This document shows, one piece after another, positions 17,338-26,687 of a stretch of 64,000 bases of DNA (positions within the stretch are counted from its first letter, which is position 1; each line of letters begins with the position of its first letter). This stretch comes from Sulfidibacter corallicola (GTDB lineage Bacteria > Acidobacteriota > Holophagae > Acanthopleuribacterales > Acanthopleuribacteraceae). A model generated the notes under the pieces. That model was not told the origin of the DNA. It saw only the letters and a list, made by a program, of their open reading frames with translations, and searched no databases. The stretch is taken from positions 4,799,001 through 4,863,000 of the forward strand of contig NZ_CP071793.1 of assembly GCF_017498545.1 (NCBI RefSeq), in the 5' to 3' direction. The position numbers and the translations under genes were made by a program.

Positions 17338-18315
17338 ATGGCTTTTAATCTGAAAGGTCGGCATCTGCTGACTTTGGCCGACTATACGCCAAAAGAGATC
17401 GAATACCTGATTGACTCGGCGATCGAGTTCAAACGACTGAAAAACGCGGGTGTGTTTCCCAAGAACCTGCAAAACAAGAATATCGCGCTCATTTTCGAAA
17501 AGCCTTCGACCCGCACCCGCTGCGCCTTCGTGGTCGCCGCGATCGACGAGGGCGCCCACCCCGAGTATTTGGGCAAGAACGACATCCAAATCGGCAAGAA
17601 GGAAAGCATCGCCGATACCGCCAAGGTCCTGGGCCGCATGTTCGACGGTATCCAATTTCGCGGTTTCCACCACGAGACGGTCGAAGAGTTGGCGGCTCAC
17701 GCGGGCGTACCGGTCTGGAACGGTCTCACCGACAGTTACCATCCCACCCAGATCCTGGCCGATTTCATGACCGTGAAGGAAGAGTTCGGTCACCTGCGCG
17801 GCATTCGCTTCGCCTACGTGGGCGACGGCCGTAACAACATGGCCAACTCGCTGATGATCGGCGCGGCCAAATTGGGCATGGACTTCCGCATCGTGGCTCC
17901 CGCCTCGCTGTATCCAGAGGCGGCTGTCCAGGAGCGATGCCAGGCCTTCGCCGCCGCCAGCGGCGCCAGCATCACCCTGACCGACAAAGTGGACGAGGGT
18001 GTCGCGGACGCGGACGTGATCTACACCGACGTATGGGCGTCCATGGGCGAAGAGGATCAGATCCCGGCCCGTATCGCCTTGCTGAAGCCCTATCAGGTCA
18101 ACGCCAAGATGATGGAGCAGACCGGCAACCCGAACTGCATCTTCCTGCACTGCCTGCCCTCGTTCCACGACGACCGGACCCAGCTCGCCCAGACTTATCC
18201 CGACATCCTGGAGGTCACGGACGAGGTGTTCAGCGGTCCCGCATCCCGGGTCTTCGACGAAGCCGAGAACCGGATGCACACCATCAAGGCGGTCATGGTG
18301 GCCACCCTGGCCTGA
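17338..18315 (+). CDS. argF: Ornithine carbamoyltransferase
   Basis: This 325-residue protein has the carbamoyl-phosphate site STRTR (57-61), SYHPTQILADF, and HCLPSFHD, the ornithine-transcarbamylase signature. It makes citrulline from ornithine and carbamoyl phosphate in arginine synthesis. The same fold in a catabolic role (ArcB) cannot be excluded, but no arginine deiminase or carbamate kinase gene is nearby. ATG 17338 follows a purine-rich ribosome site (GGAAGGAAGGATAGGG). An intrinsic terminator lies 26 nt downstream, so the gene is probably alone in its transcript. Confidence 0.93.
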   Translation: MAFNLKGRHLLTLADYTPKEIEYLIDSAIEFKRLKNAGVFPKNLQNKNIALIFEKPSTRTRCAFVVAAIDEGAHPEYLGKNDIQIGKKESIADTAKVLGRMFDGIQFRGFHHETVEELAAHAGVPVWNGLTDSYHPTQILADFMTVKEEFGHLRGIRFAYVGDGRNNMANSLMIGAAKLGMDFRIVAPASLYPEAAVQERCQAFAAASGASITLTDKVDEGVADADVIYTDVWASMGEEDQIPARIALLKPYQVNAKMMEQTGNPNCIFLHCLPSFHDDRTQLAQTYPDILEVTDEVFSGPASRVFDEAENRMHTIKAVMVATLA

Positions 18316-18340
18316 CCGCGATTCACCACCCCGAACCTCG

Positions 18341-18370
18341 AAAGCCGACGGAACCACCCGTCGGCTTTTT
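18341..18370 (+). terminator. Intrinsic terminator of argF
   Basis: AGCCGACG (18343-18350) and CGTCGGCT (18359-18366) form an 8-bp stem with an 8-nt loop, preceded by A and followed by a T-run. Confidence 0.88.
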
Positions 18371-18456
18371 CGTGAGAGTCCCGGACCAGCTTGTATACCC
18401 AGCTCGATTTCGAGAAAGAAACAACACGAACGAGCCAGCCCGGGGAACCCGCATGC

Positions 18457-18700
18457 GCGTAAGAGACGCAAAGCCTGTAGGTTGAGCAAGGCCGGTATGG
18501 CAGCTTGCTCAACCAATCAAAGCGACTGAGCAAAGATCGAAACTGATCATCGAGAGATCTCGAGGACCGACATATCTGCTTCGCTCTTTTATCACTCGAT
18601 CTTGCGAAGCTTGAGCTGCTTCGAAATGTCGGGCCAGCGGCCCAACCTACTGCAATGCCGATCCTCAAAGCATGCGGGAACTCCTCGACGAAATCGCTTC
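18457..18700 (+). repeat. Dispersed palindromic repeat, copy A
   Basis: The core (18477-18650, 174 bp) is bounded by GTAGGTTG and CAACCTAC, exact inverted ends. Inside are a GGTTGAGCAAG/CTTGCTCAACC hairpin at the left, a CGAAGC/GCTTCG hairpin, and a GGGCC/GGCCC hairpin at the right. About 20 bp on the left and 50 bp on the right also match copy B (43085-43352) in reverse orientation, including GCGGGAACTC. It is non-coding. Confidence 0.85.
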
Positions 18701-18705
18701 GACAA

Positions 18706-18738
18706 GTTCATCCGGCGGGCTTACCGCCCCTGATGAAC
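18706..18738. repeat. Hairpin adjoining repeat A
   Basis: GTTCATC (18706-18712) pairs with GATGAAC (18732-18738), and GGCGG (18714-18718) with CCGCC (18724-18728). It sits at the edge of repeat A; a comparable palindrome lies at the outer edge of copy B. Confidence 0.5.
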
Positions 18739-18813
18739 CTACCAGGCACGACGAATCTCTCGGCATAGGCGGACTTCAAGCTAGTTTGTTTTCAATGGAG
18801 AGCGGAACCGCCG

Positions 18814-21800
18814 TCAGTTGCGCAGATAGGCGTCCGCCTCCCGGTAATAGGCATCCAAACCCGGAAAACGGGTCTTGTCGATGTCGCGCCAGGTCTGAAA
18901 CGCCTTTTTCTTCTGATCCAGCGCGTAATAGCAGAGGCCCAGGTAGTAGGCACCCTTCTCTGTGAGCCGATCCCGCGCGGCCAGGCCGTCGACCACGGTC
19001 TGGTACTGGGCGAAAATGTCCTTGCGCATGGCGTTCTGGGTTTTGAGATACTCGGCATGGCTGTAGTGGTACATGGCGAAGACTTCGCGGTAGCGATAGG
19101 TGTCCTTGTCCGATCGGGCCAACTTGCGCAACTGCTTTTGGGCCTTGTCGAAATCCTTCTCGCCGATGATCTCTTCCACTTGGACGAACTTCCGTTCCCC
19201 GTTGCTGAGTTTCTCGTTGGGAATGCGAACCAGCTCCACCAGAGGCGGCAGCGATTCCAAGGCCAGACGCACGCATTTCAACGTCTTGTTCCCTTCCTGG
19301 GGATTGAATTCGATGAAAATACCGCGCTTGTCCAGGTTCTCCCAGATGAGGGCGGCGATCTGGGCGCAATCGTCGTCCGAGAGACGATTGTGGGAGAGAT
19401 CGAGGTCCCGCAACTTGGTGGAGAGCGGGGGCAATGCACTCAAGTGGTTGTGTGAAAGCACCAGGACTTCGAGGCCATCGGGCAATGGGGGCACCAACTC
19501 GATCTGCTCGTAGGCCACGGTCAGGCGTTCGAGCGAGGAGAAATGCTCGATCCCGGTCAGGTTCTTGATGTTGCCTCGTTCGGAGTTGGTTCCCGGCGTG
19601 TTGATCTCGCGAACCGATTTCGCTTCGTCCAGGCTGAGAGCGCCGTTGCCGTTCCGATCGAATTCGCGAACCAGGTAATTGCGGAACTCGGTATCGGGAA
19701 TCGAAAACTCGTCGGGCGGCGGCTGTTCGGCGGCAGGGCTCCCACCACCCTTGGGTTTCGGCTTGGGCGGCTGCTTCGGTCGGGGCCGTACTTCGGCGGG
19801 CTTCTCGGCCGCGGCGACCTGAACGGGCGCCTGCTCCACGACGGGTGGATCGGGCTCCGCGGAGTCGGGTTCTTCGGTGCTCTGTTCCGGATTCAGCGGG
19901 AGATCGCCGCTGGCGGCAAGGGCCGGATCCAGCTCACCGGGAACGCCTTCTTCACCCGGTGTTCCCTCGCCCTGGGTGTCGCCGGGAGTGTCCTCCGTCT
20001 GGACGGATGGCGTTTGCGTCGACGAACCCTCCGTATCGATCGAAGCGGTTCCCGATGCGGGCTCGGTCGGTGTGGTTTGCACCTGCTGGGCCGGTGGTGA
20101 AACCTTCGGGTCGGTATCGCCGCCGTCGCCACTCATGAACATGCCGATCCCGGCCGCGACCAATACCACGACGAGGATCCCGGCCACCAGAGTCAACTTG
20201 TTGATGCCGCCGGATTCCTTGCGTTCGGTCGCGGCGGATTCGACCTGCAACTGCTGTAGTTCTCCTTGCAGGGACGCGATATCTTCGCCCAGTTGATTTA
20301 GCTGGTTCAATGCGTTCTGCGCGGCGCCGACGTCGCGAGCCTCCAGGGCCCGCCGGAACAGCGTCTGTTGCTCGGCGATACTGCGGTCGATCTCGGGATC
20401 GCCGTCGGAAGTCCCTCGCCGCGCCAGGTTGAGCGCGCGAATTTCGTTGCCCACGTGCTCGTCGAGAATTCGCAATTCCTTGAGGGTGTTTTCGGCGGCC
20501 TTCAAGTCGCCACGGGCCACTTCCTCTTGAAAAAGGGCCCGCAAAATGTCGGCTTGCGACTCGCGGGCCTTACTCTCTTCGGCAATGATTCGGATCAAAT
20601 TGTCCAACGCCTTGCGTTCGTCCTGGTGATTCTGACCCAGTTCGCCCATTCCGGCGAGCTGTTGTTCGGCCTTTTCCACGTCGCGATTGGCGATGGCTTC
20701 CTTGAACAGGCCGCGGTATTCCGAAACGCGTCGATCGCGCTCGATCAGCTCTCGCTCGACGCGTGTCTTCAGGGCCACCAGCGCCCCGCGGTTATCGTCC
20801 GAGGCGGCGTCCATGGCCTCGAGATCGGCCAACAGGCCGGTGGCTCGATCCACGTCGCTCGCCGCGATGGCCTGCTCGTATTCGCCGCGGACGGGCGCGA
20901 TCTTGGCCTGCCGGTCCAGCTCGCGTTCGAGGGTGGTGCGTTCCTTCTTGACGGTCACGCTCAGTTCCTGGAGCTTTCCGATCGATTGCTCGGCCTGCTC
21001 CAGATCGCCCCGCTTGATGTGTTCGCGGAACGCCTTGCGGAACCGTTCCACCTGCTGCTGGCGTTCGGCTTCGCGCTTGGACTCGACGATCGAGCTCAGC
21101 TTGGCCAGGACCTTCTCTTCCTCGTGGACGTCCTGCTCCTCGCCGCGCAAACCCTCCACTGCGGTGCGGGCATCGTCGAGACGTTCTTCGGCGACCGCCT
21201 TTTCGAACTGGTCCTTGAACTCGTTGACCTTGGCTTCCTGTTCGGGCGACATGCGGCCGGAACGAACGGTGGAGGAAAGGTCCACATCCTTGAGCACGTC
21301 CTCCAAATCGTTGGCGAACTGCACGGCGCTCTGGTAGCGACGGTCCGGATGCTTGAAGAGGACCTTCTCGAAAATGGCCCGAAAACGGCTGTCGTTGACC
21401 CCCAGGGTCGCCGGCAGGCTCTGAATGTCGGGCGGGCAGTTGAGAATCTTGTAGAGAATGCTGTCGAGCGAACTGCCGGGAAAGGGACTGGCGCCCGTCA
21501 ACAGGTTGTGGGCGAGCACACCCAACGAGAAGAGATCGGAGCGGTGATCCAAGGCCTGGTTGCGGATCTGCTCGGGGCTGGCGTACTTGGGCGTTCCCAG
21601 GAATTCTCCCGGTTGGCCGCCGTGGGCATCGGCCAGCTTGGCGATACCGAAATCGAGGATCCGTACCGATTCGTCGCGATCCAGCATGATGTTCTGGGGT
21701 TTGATGTCGCGGTGTACGATCTGACGCTCGTGGGCCACGCTGAGTGCGTAGGATATTTGGGAAATGATGCGGGCACAGGCCGCGTAGGTCAGTGGCTCGC

Positions 21801-22113
21801 CCAATTCCAGGCGGTCGGCCAGAACCTCGCCGTCGATGTACTCCATGACGACGAAGGGTTCGCCCTGATCCTCGCCGATATCGTGAATGGTGACGATGTT
21901 GGGATGGTGCAGACTGCCGGCGATGCGCGCTTCCCGAAAGAAGTTTTCCTTGTACTTCTCGCGGTCATTTTCCTTTTCGATCCCTTTGAAACTTACCTTT
22001 TTGATGGCAACCGTGCGCTGAATGACGGGGTCGAAGGCTCGGTAGACCTTGCCCATGGCGCCTTCGCCCTGCACTGCTTCGATGATGTATCTACCGATTT
22101 TTTGCTGTGTCAT
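18814..22113 (-). CDS. Transmembrane Ser/Thr kinase with coiled helical repeats and EF-hand/LRR/TPR-like outer domain
   Basis: Residues 8-275 of this 1099-residue protein form a full Hanks-type kinase (GEGAMGKVY, Lys38, HRDIKPQN 135-141, DFG 154-156, ASPEQ). Residues ~300-625 hold six similar helix-pair repeats of ~55 residues with an RGDLEQAE-like motif. A hydrophobic helix at 640-659 spans the membrane. A Pro/Thr/Glu-rich linker (660-800) leads to an EF-hand-like loop (DRNGNGALSLDE, 819-830), leucine-rich repeats (855-912) and a TPR-like tail to 1099. The kinase should be cytoplasmic and the EF-hand/LRR part periplasmic, suggesting calcium- or ligand-linked sensing (inference). The ribosome site at ATG 22113 is weak. 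Confidence 0.9.
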   Translation of the reverse strand: MTQQKIGRYIIEAVQGEGAMGKVYRAFDPVIQRTVAIKKVSFKGIEKENDREKYKENFFREARIAGSLHHPNIVTIHDIGEDQGEPFVVMEYIDGEVLADRLELGEPLTYAACARIISQISYALSVAHERQIVHRDIKPQNIMLDRDESVRILDFGIAKLADAHGGQPGEFLGTPKYASPEQIRNQALDHRSDLFSLGVLAHNLLTGASPFPGSSLDSILYKILNCPPDIQSLPATLGVNDSRFRAIFEKVLFKHPDRRYQSAVQFANDLEDVLKDVDLSSTVRSGRMSPEQEAKVNEFKDQFEKAVAEERLDDARTAVEGLRGEEQDVHEEEKVLAKLSSIVESKREAERQQQVERFRKAFREHIKRGDLEQAEQSIGKLQELSVTVKKERTTLERELDRQAKIAPVRGEYEQAIAASDVDRATGLLADLEAMDAASDDNRGALVALKTRVERELIERDRRVSEYRGLFKEAIANRDVEKAEQQLAGMGELGQNHQDERKALDNLIRIIAEESKARESQADILRALFQEEVARGDLKAAENTLKELRILDEHVGNEIRALNLARRGTSDGDPEIDRSIAEQQTLFRRALEARDVGAAQNALNQLNQLGEDIASLQGELQQLQVESAATERKESGGINKLTLVAGILVVVLVAAGIGMFMSGDGGDTDPKVSPPAQQVQTTPTEPASGTASIDTEGSSTQTPSVQTEDTPGDTQGEGTPGEEGVPGELDPALAASGDLPLNPEQSTEEPDSAEPDPPVVEQAPVQVAAAEKPAEVRPRPKQPPKPKPKGGGSPAAEQPPPDEFSIPDTEFRNYLVREFDRNGNGALSLDEAKSVREINTPGTNSERGNIKNLTGIEHFSSLERLTVAYEQIELVPPLPDGLEVLVLSHNHLSALPPLSTKLRDLDLSHNRLSDDDCAQIAALIWENLDKRGIFIEFNPQEGNKTLKCVRLALESLPPLVELVRIPNEKLSNGERKFVQVEEIIGEKDFDKAQKQLRKLARSDKDTYRYREVFAMYHYSHAEYLKTQNAMRKDIFAQYQTVVDGLAARDRLTEKGAYYLGLCYYALDQKKKAFQTWRDIDKTRFPGLDAYYREADAYLRN

Positions 22114-22594
22114 CTCAATTCTAAAAATGCCGTGTCAGACCCGGAGAAGATTCGACGGTTGAGAAAAGCTTAAAACTGTCGCGTTTCACAACGCGGACTG
22201 GAATCTCTGCATTTTATCACCATCACATCAAAACAGGAATATTGAACGGGCATTCGGCAATTCGATTTCGAGAAAGATATCCTCGAAAAAATGTACGGGG
22301 GAGGCGGGACTGTGGATAATTCCAAATCCAGAACGGGTCGAAGGATAACCACTTAGTTACTCTACTCGCCCGTTTGGGAATTTCCTTGAGCTGTCACATC
22401 AAACCGCAGGTGCGGGGGGAATGGGGTGGTGCCTTCCGGCGGTGCTGGGGAACACGAACGGTAAGGCCAATGCCAGTTGGAAACAGGAGACAAAAACATT
22501 CGGGTTGGGGATCGATGGCGGGAGCTATCGATCACAGCGTCATCGGGGTTCGGCCCCTCCATATGGAGAGGAAAATAACCGAAACATGGAGGGA
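22114..22594. other. Intergenic region between gatB and the large kinase gene
   Basis: No gene, terminator or strong promoter is recognised in 481 bp. The left half is AT-richer and probably carries the promoter of the kinase gene. Confidence 0.3.
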
Positions 22595-24046
22595 TTAAGA
22601 ATCCAGGTGTTTTTTAAAGAGTTCATTGAGCAGGGCCGGGTTCCCTTTGCCTTTGGTGACCTTCATGGCTTGACCCACGAAATACCCGAACACTTTGGTT
22701 TTGCCGCCTCGGTATTCTTCGACCTGAGCGGGATTGTCGGACAAGATCCGGAGAACCACCTCTTCCAAAGCGCCACTGTCGGTAATCTGCTTCAAACCCT
22801 TTTCTTCGATGATCAAAGCCGGATCTTTGGAGGTTTTGAACATTTCCGTAAAAACGTCCTTGGCTATCTTACCGGAAATTACCTTGTCTTCGATAAAACG
22901 AATAAGGGCACCCAATTGTTCCGGTTTGATGGGACATTGTTCGAGGCCGCCCTCGATATGCTTCATGTCGCGCAGCAATTCGGCCATGATCCAATTGGCC
23001 GCGGCCTTGGGCGGTGCGCCGGTGGCGACCACTTTTTCGAAGTAGGCAACCAGCTCCCGATCGGTGGTGAGTCGGGCCGCGTCCTCGCGTGACAGGCCGA
23101 AACACTCCACCAACCGCAGGTACTTTTCCCTCGGCAGCTCGGGCATCTCACCGGCCAGCCCGGCCACCCAATCGCGATCGACGGTCAACGGTAGCAGATC
23201 GGGATCGGGAAAATAGCGATAATCGTGTGAATCTTCCTTGGTGCGCATGACCTTGGTGGTCTGACTGTCCACATCCCACAGCAAGGTACACTGCTGAACT
23301 TCTTCGCCGTTGGTGATCAGGGTGACCTGGCGATCGATTTCGTGCTGGATCGCCCGGCGAACGTTGTTGAAGGAGTTCAGGTTCTTCAGCTCGGTACGGG
23401 TGCCGAGGGTCTTGGTCCCCACGGGCCGAACCGAAACGTTGGCATCGCAGCGCAGGCTGCCCTCTTCCATGTTGCCGTCACAGATCTCCAGGTATTGGAG
23501 AATCGCCTTGAGCTCGGTGAGATAGGCGTGCGCCTCTTCGGGAGAGCCCAGATCGGGTTCGGTCACGATCTCGAGCAGGGGAATGCCGCTGCGGTTCAAA
23601 TTGACGTAGGACTTCCGACGCGACTGGGGCCAACCGTCGTGACTGGACTGCCCGGCATCTTCCTCGAGGTGGGCACGGTTGATGCGCACCTCTTTGGTGG
23701 AACCGTCCGGCAATTCGATGACCAGGCGCCCCTTTCCGACGACGGGGCGCTCGTATTGAGAAACCTGGTAGCCTTTGGGTAGGTCGGGATAGAAGTAATT
23801 TTTGCGGGCGAACACCGAAGTGCCTTCCGGATCGTTTTCCACGGCCAGTCCAAATTTCACGGCACAGGAAACGGCCTCGCGATTGAGCACGGGCAGGGCA
23901 CCCGGCAACCCCAGGCACACGGGGCAGGTCTGATCGTTGGGTCGAGCGCCGAATTGGGTCAGGCAACCACAAAAAAGCTTGGTCTGCGTGGATAACTGGG
24001 CGTGTACTTCCAAGCCGATGACCGGCTCGAAGCCGTGAATACTCAC
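22595..24046 (-). CDS. gatB: Asp-tRNA(Asn)/Glu-tRNA(Gln) amidotransferase subunit B
   Basis: This 483-residue protein matches GatB throughout: EPVIGLEVHAQL, the zinc site built from CGC and CPVCLGLPG, KNYFYPDLPKGYQ, HLEEDAG, RSGIPLLEIVTEPD, DYRYFPDPDLLP and the C-terminal tRNA-binding YqeY-like domain. GatB positions mischarged Glu-tRNA(Gln) or Asp-tRNA(Asn) and phosphorylates the ester-linked residue before amidation by GatA. Neither gatA nor gatC is within this window. GTG 24046 is chosen over an upstream in-frame start because GAGGAGG lies exactly 8 nt before it. Confidence 0.96.
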   Translation of the reverse strand: MSIHGFEPVIGLEVHAQLSTQTKLFCGCLTQFGARPNDQTCPVCLGLPGALPVLNREAVSCAVKFGLAVENDPEGTSVFARKNYFYPDLPKGYQVSQYERPVVGKGRLVIELPDGSTKEVRINRAHLEEDAGQSSHDGWPQSRRKSYVNLNRSGIPLLEIVTEPDLGSPEEAHAYLTELKAILQYLEICDGNMEEGSLRCDANVSVRPVGTKTLGTRTELKNLNSFNNVRRAIQHEIDRQVTLITNGEEVQQCTLLWDVDSQTTKVMRTKEDSHDYRYFPDPDLLPLTVDRDWVAGLAGEMPELPREKYLRLVECFGLSREDAARLTTDRELVAYFEKVVATGAPPKAAANWIMAELLRDMKHIEGGLEQCPIKPEQLGALIRFIEDKVISGKIAKDVFTEMFKTSKDPALIIEEKGLKQITDSGALEEVVLRILSDNPAQVEEYRGGKTKVFGYFVGQAMKVTKGKGNPALLNELFKKHLDS

Positions 24047-24322
24047 TTGGCAAGCCTCCTCATTTGCAATGACCCCCAACAAGCGGTCACAGGACCTGGC
24101 TCATCCAAAAAATAGAAGCGGGCCGAAAGGGACCCAATCCATCGATTCCGAAAACCATAAACCATCGCACTGAATACATAAAGACAAACATGGAATCATC
24201 TAAAAAAAGTCGCCCGGACCGCCCAAAAGTGGAAAAGATTCGTTCTCGAAGGGGAACCTAGCCATCACGAATGAGAGAGCGAGACCTTCCCGAACTCGGA
24301 CTCGCCGGTCGACCTGCCTCGT

Positions 24323-24760
24323 TCATTGAGCGACGCGCATGAATTCCTTGTAGGACTTGTAGTCACTGCTCTCGTCGTCGGGTGCCAGACGGACGTTGAA
24401 GTACGCCAGCTTTTCCGATGCGCCTTCGGCCGTGTCTTTGAACTGCAGGGTCTTGGTGGCGTAATTGCCCAGTCCGGTGACATCCAGCTCGCGTTTCTTT
24501 TTCCAAAACACATTCTTTCCTTCGTCGAAGGCTTCGACGACGACGGTGAGCTCCTGCAGCTTGGTCCCGCCGCTCAGGTTCTGCACGTTGACCTCGTAGG
24601 TGATTTCATCGGTCTCCTTGCTGACCGAGAAATCCAGGGTGGTCTTGTACTGGCGGCGTGCCGCGCGTACCTCGTCGAAGGGGTTGGGCCCGGAGCAGGC
24701 GGCGACGCAGGCGGCCAGCCCGGCCAAAATCAGGAAACGTATGCAAGATCGCGTTTTCAT
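24323..24760 (-). CDS. Small lipoprotein at the end of the mla operon
   Basis: This 145-residue protein has a lipoprotein signal (basic start, hydrophobic stretch, lipobox VAAC), then a predominantly beta domain without a family I recognise. Strand pairs such as EITYEVNVQNLSGG and LQELTVVVEAFDEG suggest an immunoglobulin-like fold. Its ATG overlaps the mlaD stop (ATGA), so it is translated with the Mla proteins. The classic E. coli operon has periplasmic MlaC and STAS protein MlaB in downstream positions; this gene replaces them but resembles neither. A role in lipid handling at the envelope is inferred from position only. Confidence 0.75.
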   Translation of the reverse strand: MKTRSCIRFLILAGLAACVAACSGPNPFDEVRAARRQYKTTLDFSVSKETDEITYEVNVQNLSGGTKLQELTVVVEAFDEGKNVFWKKKRELDVTGLGNYATKTLQFKDTAEGASEKLAYFNVRLAPDDESSDYKSYKEFMRVAQ

Positions 24761-25863
24761 GGAGATTCCTCTTCTCGTTGGGGATCGTCCAGCAGCTTCG
24801 CGCCTTTTTTGCGCTTCCGCTGGATGTACCACTTGGATATTCCCGAGTGTTCCAGGCCGTAAACCACTTGATACAGACCTTGATACAGGCTCGGATCGTT
24901 GACCAGCAGGGAAGCGGTTCCTTCACCGCGGTCTATTTTCTCAAGAATCGAAGCCAAATGGTAGGTGGCTTTCTCGATGTTCTGGGACACGCGTTGACCG
25001 TATTCCTCGTCTTCGGTGAGGGTGTAGAGCAGGCCGCGACTCTGACTGATGCGGTTCATGTAGCTCTGCGAGGTATCCAGCAGGTCCAGCGTCTTTTGCT
25101 TGAAATCGTCGCGAAACTGGGCGTCGGTCATCAGGGAAGGCACCAGGCCGTCCCCTTCCTGGTAGTTTTCGATCATTTCGCTCATACCGCCGGAAATGTC
25201 GCGAAAACGCTGTTTGAATTCGGCGGTGAATTGGGGATCGGTCAACAACACCGACACCAAACCTTCGCGGCTTTCCAGTTTGCGGGCCGTCTCGCTCAAG
25301 GCCGACTTGAGCTGCTGCGCCAATTCTTCGTCTCCGACCAGTTTCTGCAACAGCCCCTCCTTCTGGGTAAGCTGAACGAGAAACGCCTTGAGATCCTTGG
25401 TGATATCGCTGACGTCGGCGACGAAGTCCGTGCCCTGTTCCAAAAGGCGCTCCACGTCGACGGTCTTGGGTGTGGGCTTGATGAAGCCGCCTTCCTCGAG
25501 CGAATCGGCGTTGTAGTCCTTGGTCAGCAGCAGGATGTACTTGTCGCCCAGTACGCCGATCGACTTGATGTCGGCGATCGTCGAAACCCGAATGTGTTCG
25601 CGGGCCGAGCGGTGCACGGCGATCGACACGATGATCGGGATCAGGCCCTGCGAGGACACCTCGTCCCCCAGGACGATCTTGGTCACACGGCCGATGGGCA
25701 CGCCGTTGAAGTGGACCGGACTGTCGACGGCCAATCCGTTGACCTTGGCGAACCGAATCTGGTAGTTCACGGTCTCCTGGAAGTTGCCCAGGTAATAGAG
25801 CGTGGTGCCGAGAATCAGCAGGGAAAGCGTGAACATCAGGCCCACGCGCGTTTCGCGGTTCAT
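24757..25863 (-). CDS. mlaD: MCE-domain phospholipid-transport protein MlaD
   Basis: This 368-residue protein has a single N-terminal membrane helix (residues ~7-26) and an MCE domain (about 35-120: GLAVDSPVHFNGVPIGRV and IKSIGVLGDKYILL). The long C-terminal part is helical, with repeated FKQ-x-F and LLTDPQF-like segments. MlaD hexamers form the periplasmic channel of the MlaFED transporter, which moves phospholipids between the membranes. E. coli MlaD is ~183 residues, so this member has a long helical extension that could bridge the periplasm. It overlaps mlaF upstream and the lipoprotein downstream by 4 nt each. Confidence 0.9.
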   Translation of the reverse strand: MNRETRVGLMFTLSLLILGTTLYYLGNFQETVNYQIRFAKVNGLAVDSPVHFNGVPIGRVTKIVLGDEVSSQGLIPIIVSIAVHRSAREHIRVSTIADIKSIGVLGDKYILLLTKDYNADSLEEGGFIKPTPKTVDVERLLEQGTDFVADVSDITKDLKAFLVQLTQKEGLLQKLVGDEELAQQLKSALSETARKLESREGLVSVLLTDPQFTAEFKQRFRDISGGMSEMIENYQEGDGLVPSLMTDAQFRDDFKQKTLDLLDTSQSYMNRISQSRGLLYTLTEDEEYGQRVSQNIEKATYHLASILEKIDRGEGTASLLVNDPSLYQGLYQVVYGLEHSGISKWYIQRKRKKGAKLLDDPQREEESP

Positions 25864-26654
25864 GACTGGCCTCCAGAAAGGTACGCCCGCAACACGGGAT
25901 GCGTCGTCCGCGACGCCTCGTCCAGGGTACCGGAAAAAGCCAACTCGCCCTTATCCAGAAAACACAGGCGATCGGCGACATGAAAGGTGGTCGACATGTC
26001 GTGGGTGACGACGACCGAGGTAATCGAAAGCTCGCGCTGAAGCTTGCGAATCAGTTGGTTGATCGCCCGAGTCGTCAGGGGATCGAGCCCGGTGGTCGGC
26101 TCGTCGTAGAGCACGATTTCGGGTTTGTCGATGATGGCACGGGCGAGGGCGACGCGCTTCATCATACCACCCGAGAGATCGGAGGGATAAAGGTGTTCGA
26201 TGTTTTCCAACTCGACCATTTTCAAGCTTTCGCGCACCATCGGCAGGATTTCGCGGGGGGCCAGGCGCCGGTGTTCCTCGAGCGGATAGGCCAGGTTTTG
26301 GTAGATGTTCATGGAGTCGAACAGGGCGCCGCCCTGGAACAGGTAACTGACCCGTTTGCGAATGGGGTAGTACTCTTTTTCGCGCAGGTGGGTGATGTCG
26401 CGATCTTCGAACAGGACCTGGCCGCCGTCGGCCTCCAGCAGGCCCACCAGAATTTTGAGGGTGACCGATTTGCCGCTGCCGGATCCACCCAGAATCACCA
26501 GGGTCTCGCCCTTGAAGATATCCAGCGACACGCCGTTCAAGACCTGCTTGGAACCAAAGCTCTTGGTGACCTCGCGCATCTGGAAATAGCACTTGGCCGT
26601 ACCGCTGCCGGTTTCGTCGATCGCACTGGGGTTCGGGGGATTGGCTTCACGCAT
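25860..26654 (-). CDS. mlaF: ABC transporter ATPase MlaF
   Basis: This 264-residue ATPase has Walker A GGSGSGKS, Q-loop LFQGGALFDSMN, signature DLSGGMMKRVALAR, Walker B EIVLYDEPTTGLDP and H-loop VVVTHDM. GALFDS and SGGMMKR are typical of the MlaF/Ttg2A group. With MlaE and MlaD it powers phospholipid transfer in the envelope. A ~25-residue leader precedes the ABC domain. The start is ATG 26654 with GGAG 5 nt upstream. It ends overlapping mlaD. Confidence 0.95.
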   Translation of the reverse strand: MREANPPNPSAIDETGSGTAKCYFQMREVTKSFGSKQVLNGVSLDIFKGETLVILGGSGSGKSVTLKILVGLLEADGGQVLFEDRDITHLREKEYYPIRKRVSYLFQGGALFDSMNIYQNLAYPLEEHRRLAPREILPMVRESLKMVELENIEHLYPSDLSGGMMKRVALARAIIDKPEIVLYDEPTTGLDPLTTRAINQLIRKLQRELSITSVVVTHDMSTTFHVADRLCFLDKGELAFSGTLDEASRTTHPVLRAYLSGGQS

Positions 26655-26687
26655 GGGGGCTCCGGAGACAGGGCGGAAAAGTCGCGA

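Larger units (their letters stand above)
18316..18813. other. Intergenic region with terminator and palindromic repeat copy A
   Basis: No gene is supported. It contains the argF terminator, repeat copy A (about 18457-18700) and an adjoining hairpin (18706-18738). An ORF here resembles one at 43005-43376 only because both cross copies of the same repeat. Confidence 0.7.

Noticed and set aside
18195..18668. Open frame whose protein resembles that at 43005-43376
   Set aside because: The similarity comes from both frames crossing copies A and B of the non-coding palindromic repeat. Neither has a ribosome site, and the similar part ends at the repeat edges.
18404..22277. 16-bp identical direct repeats (TCGATTTCGAGAAAGA) on both sides of the large kinase gene
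   Set aside because: About one such 16-bp match is expected by chance in a 64-kb window. It is partly palindromic, and no insertion-type features accompany it.
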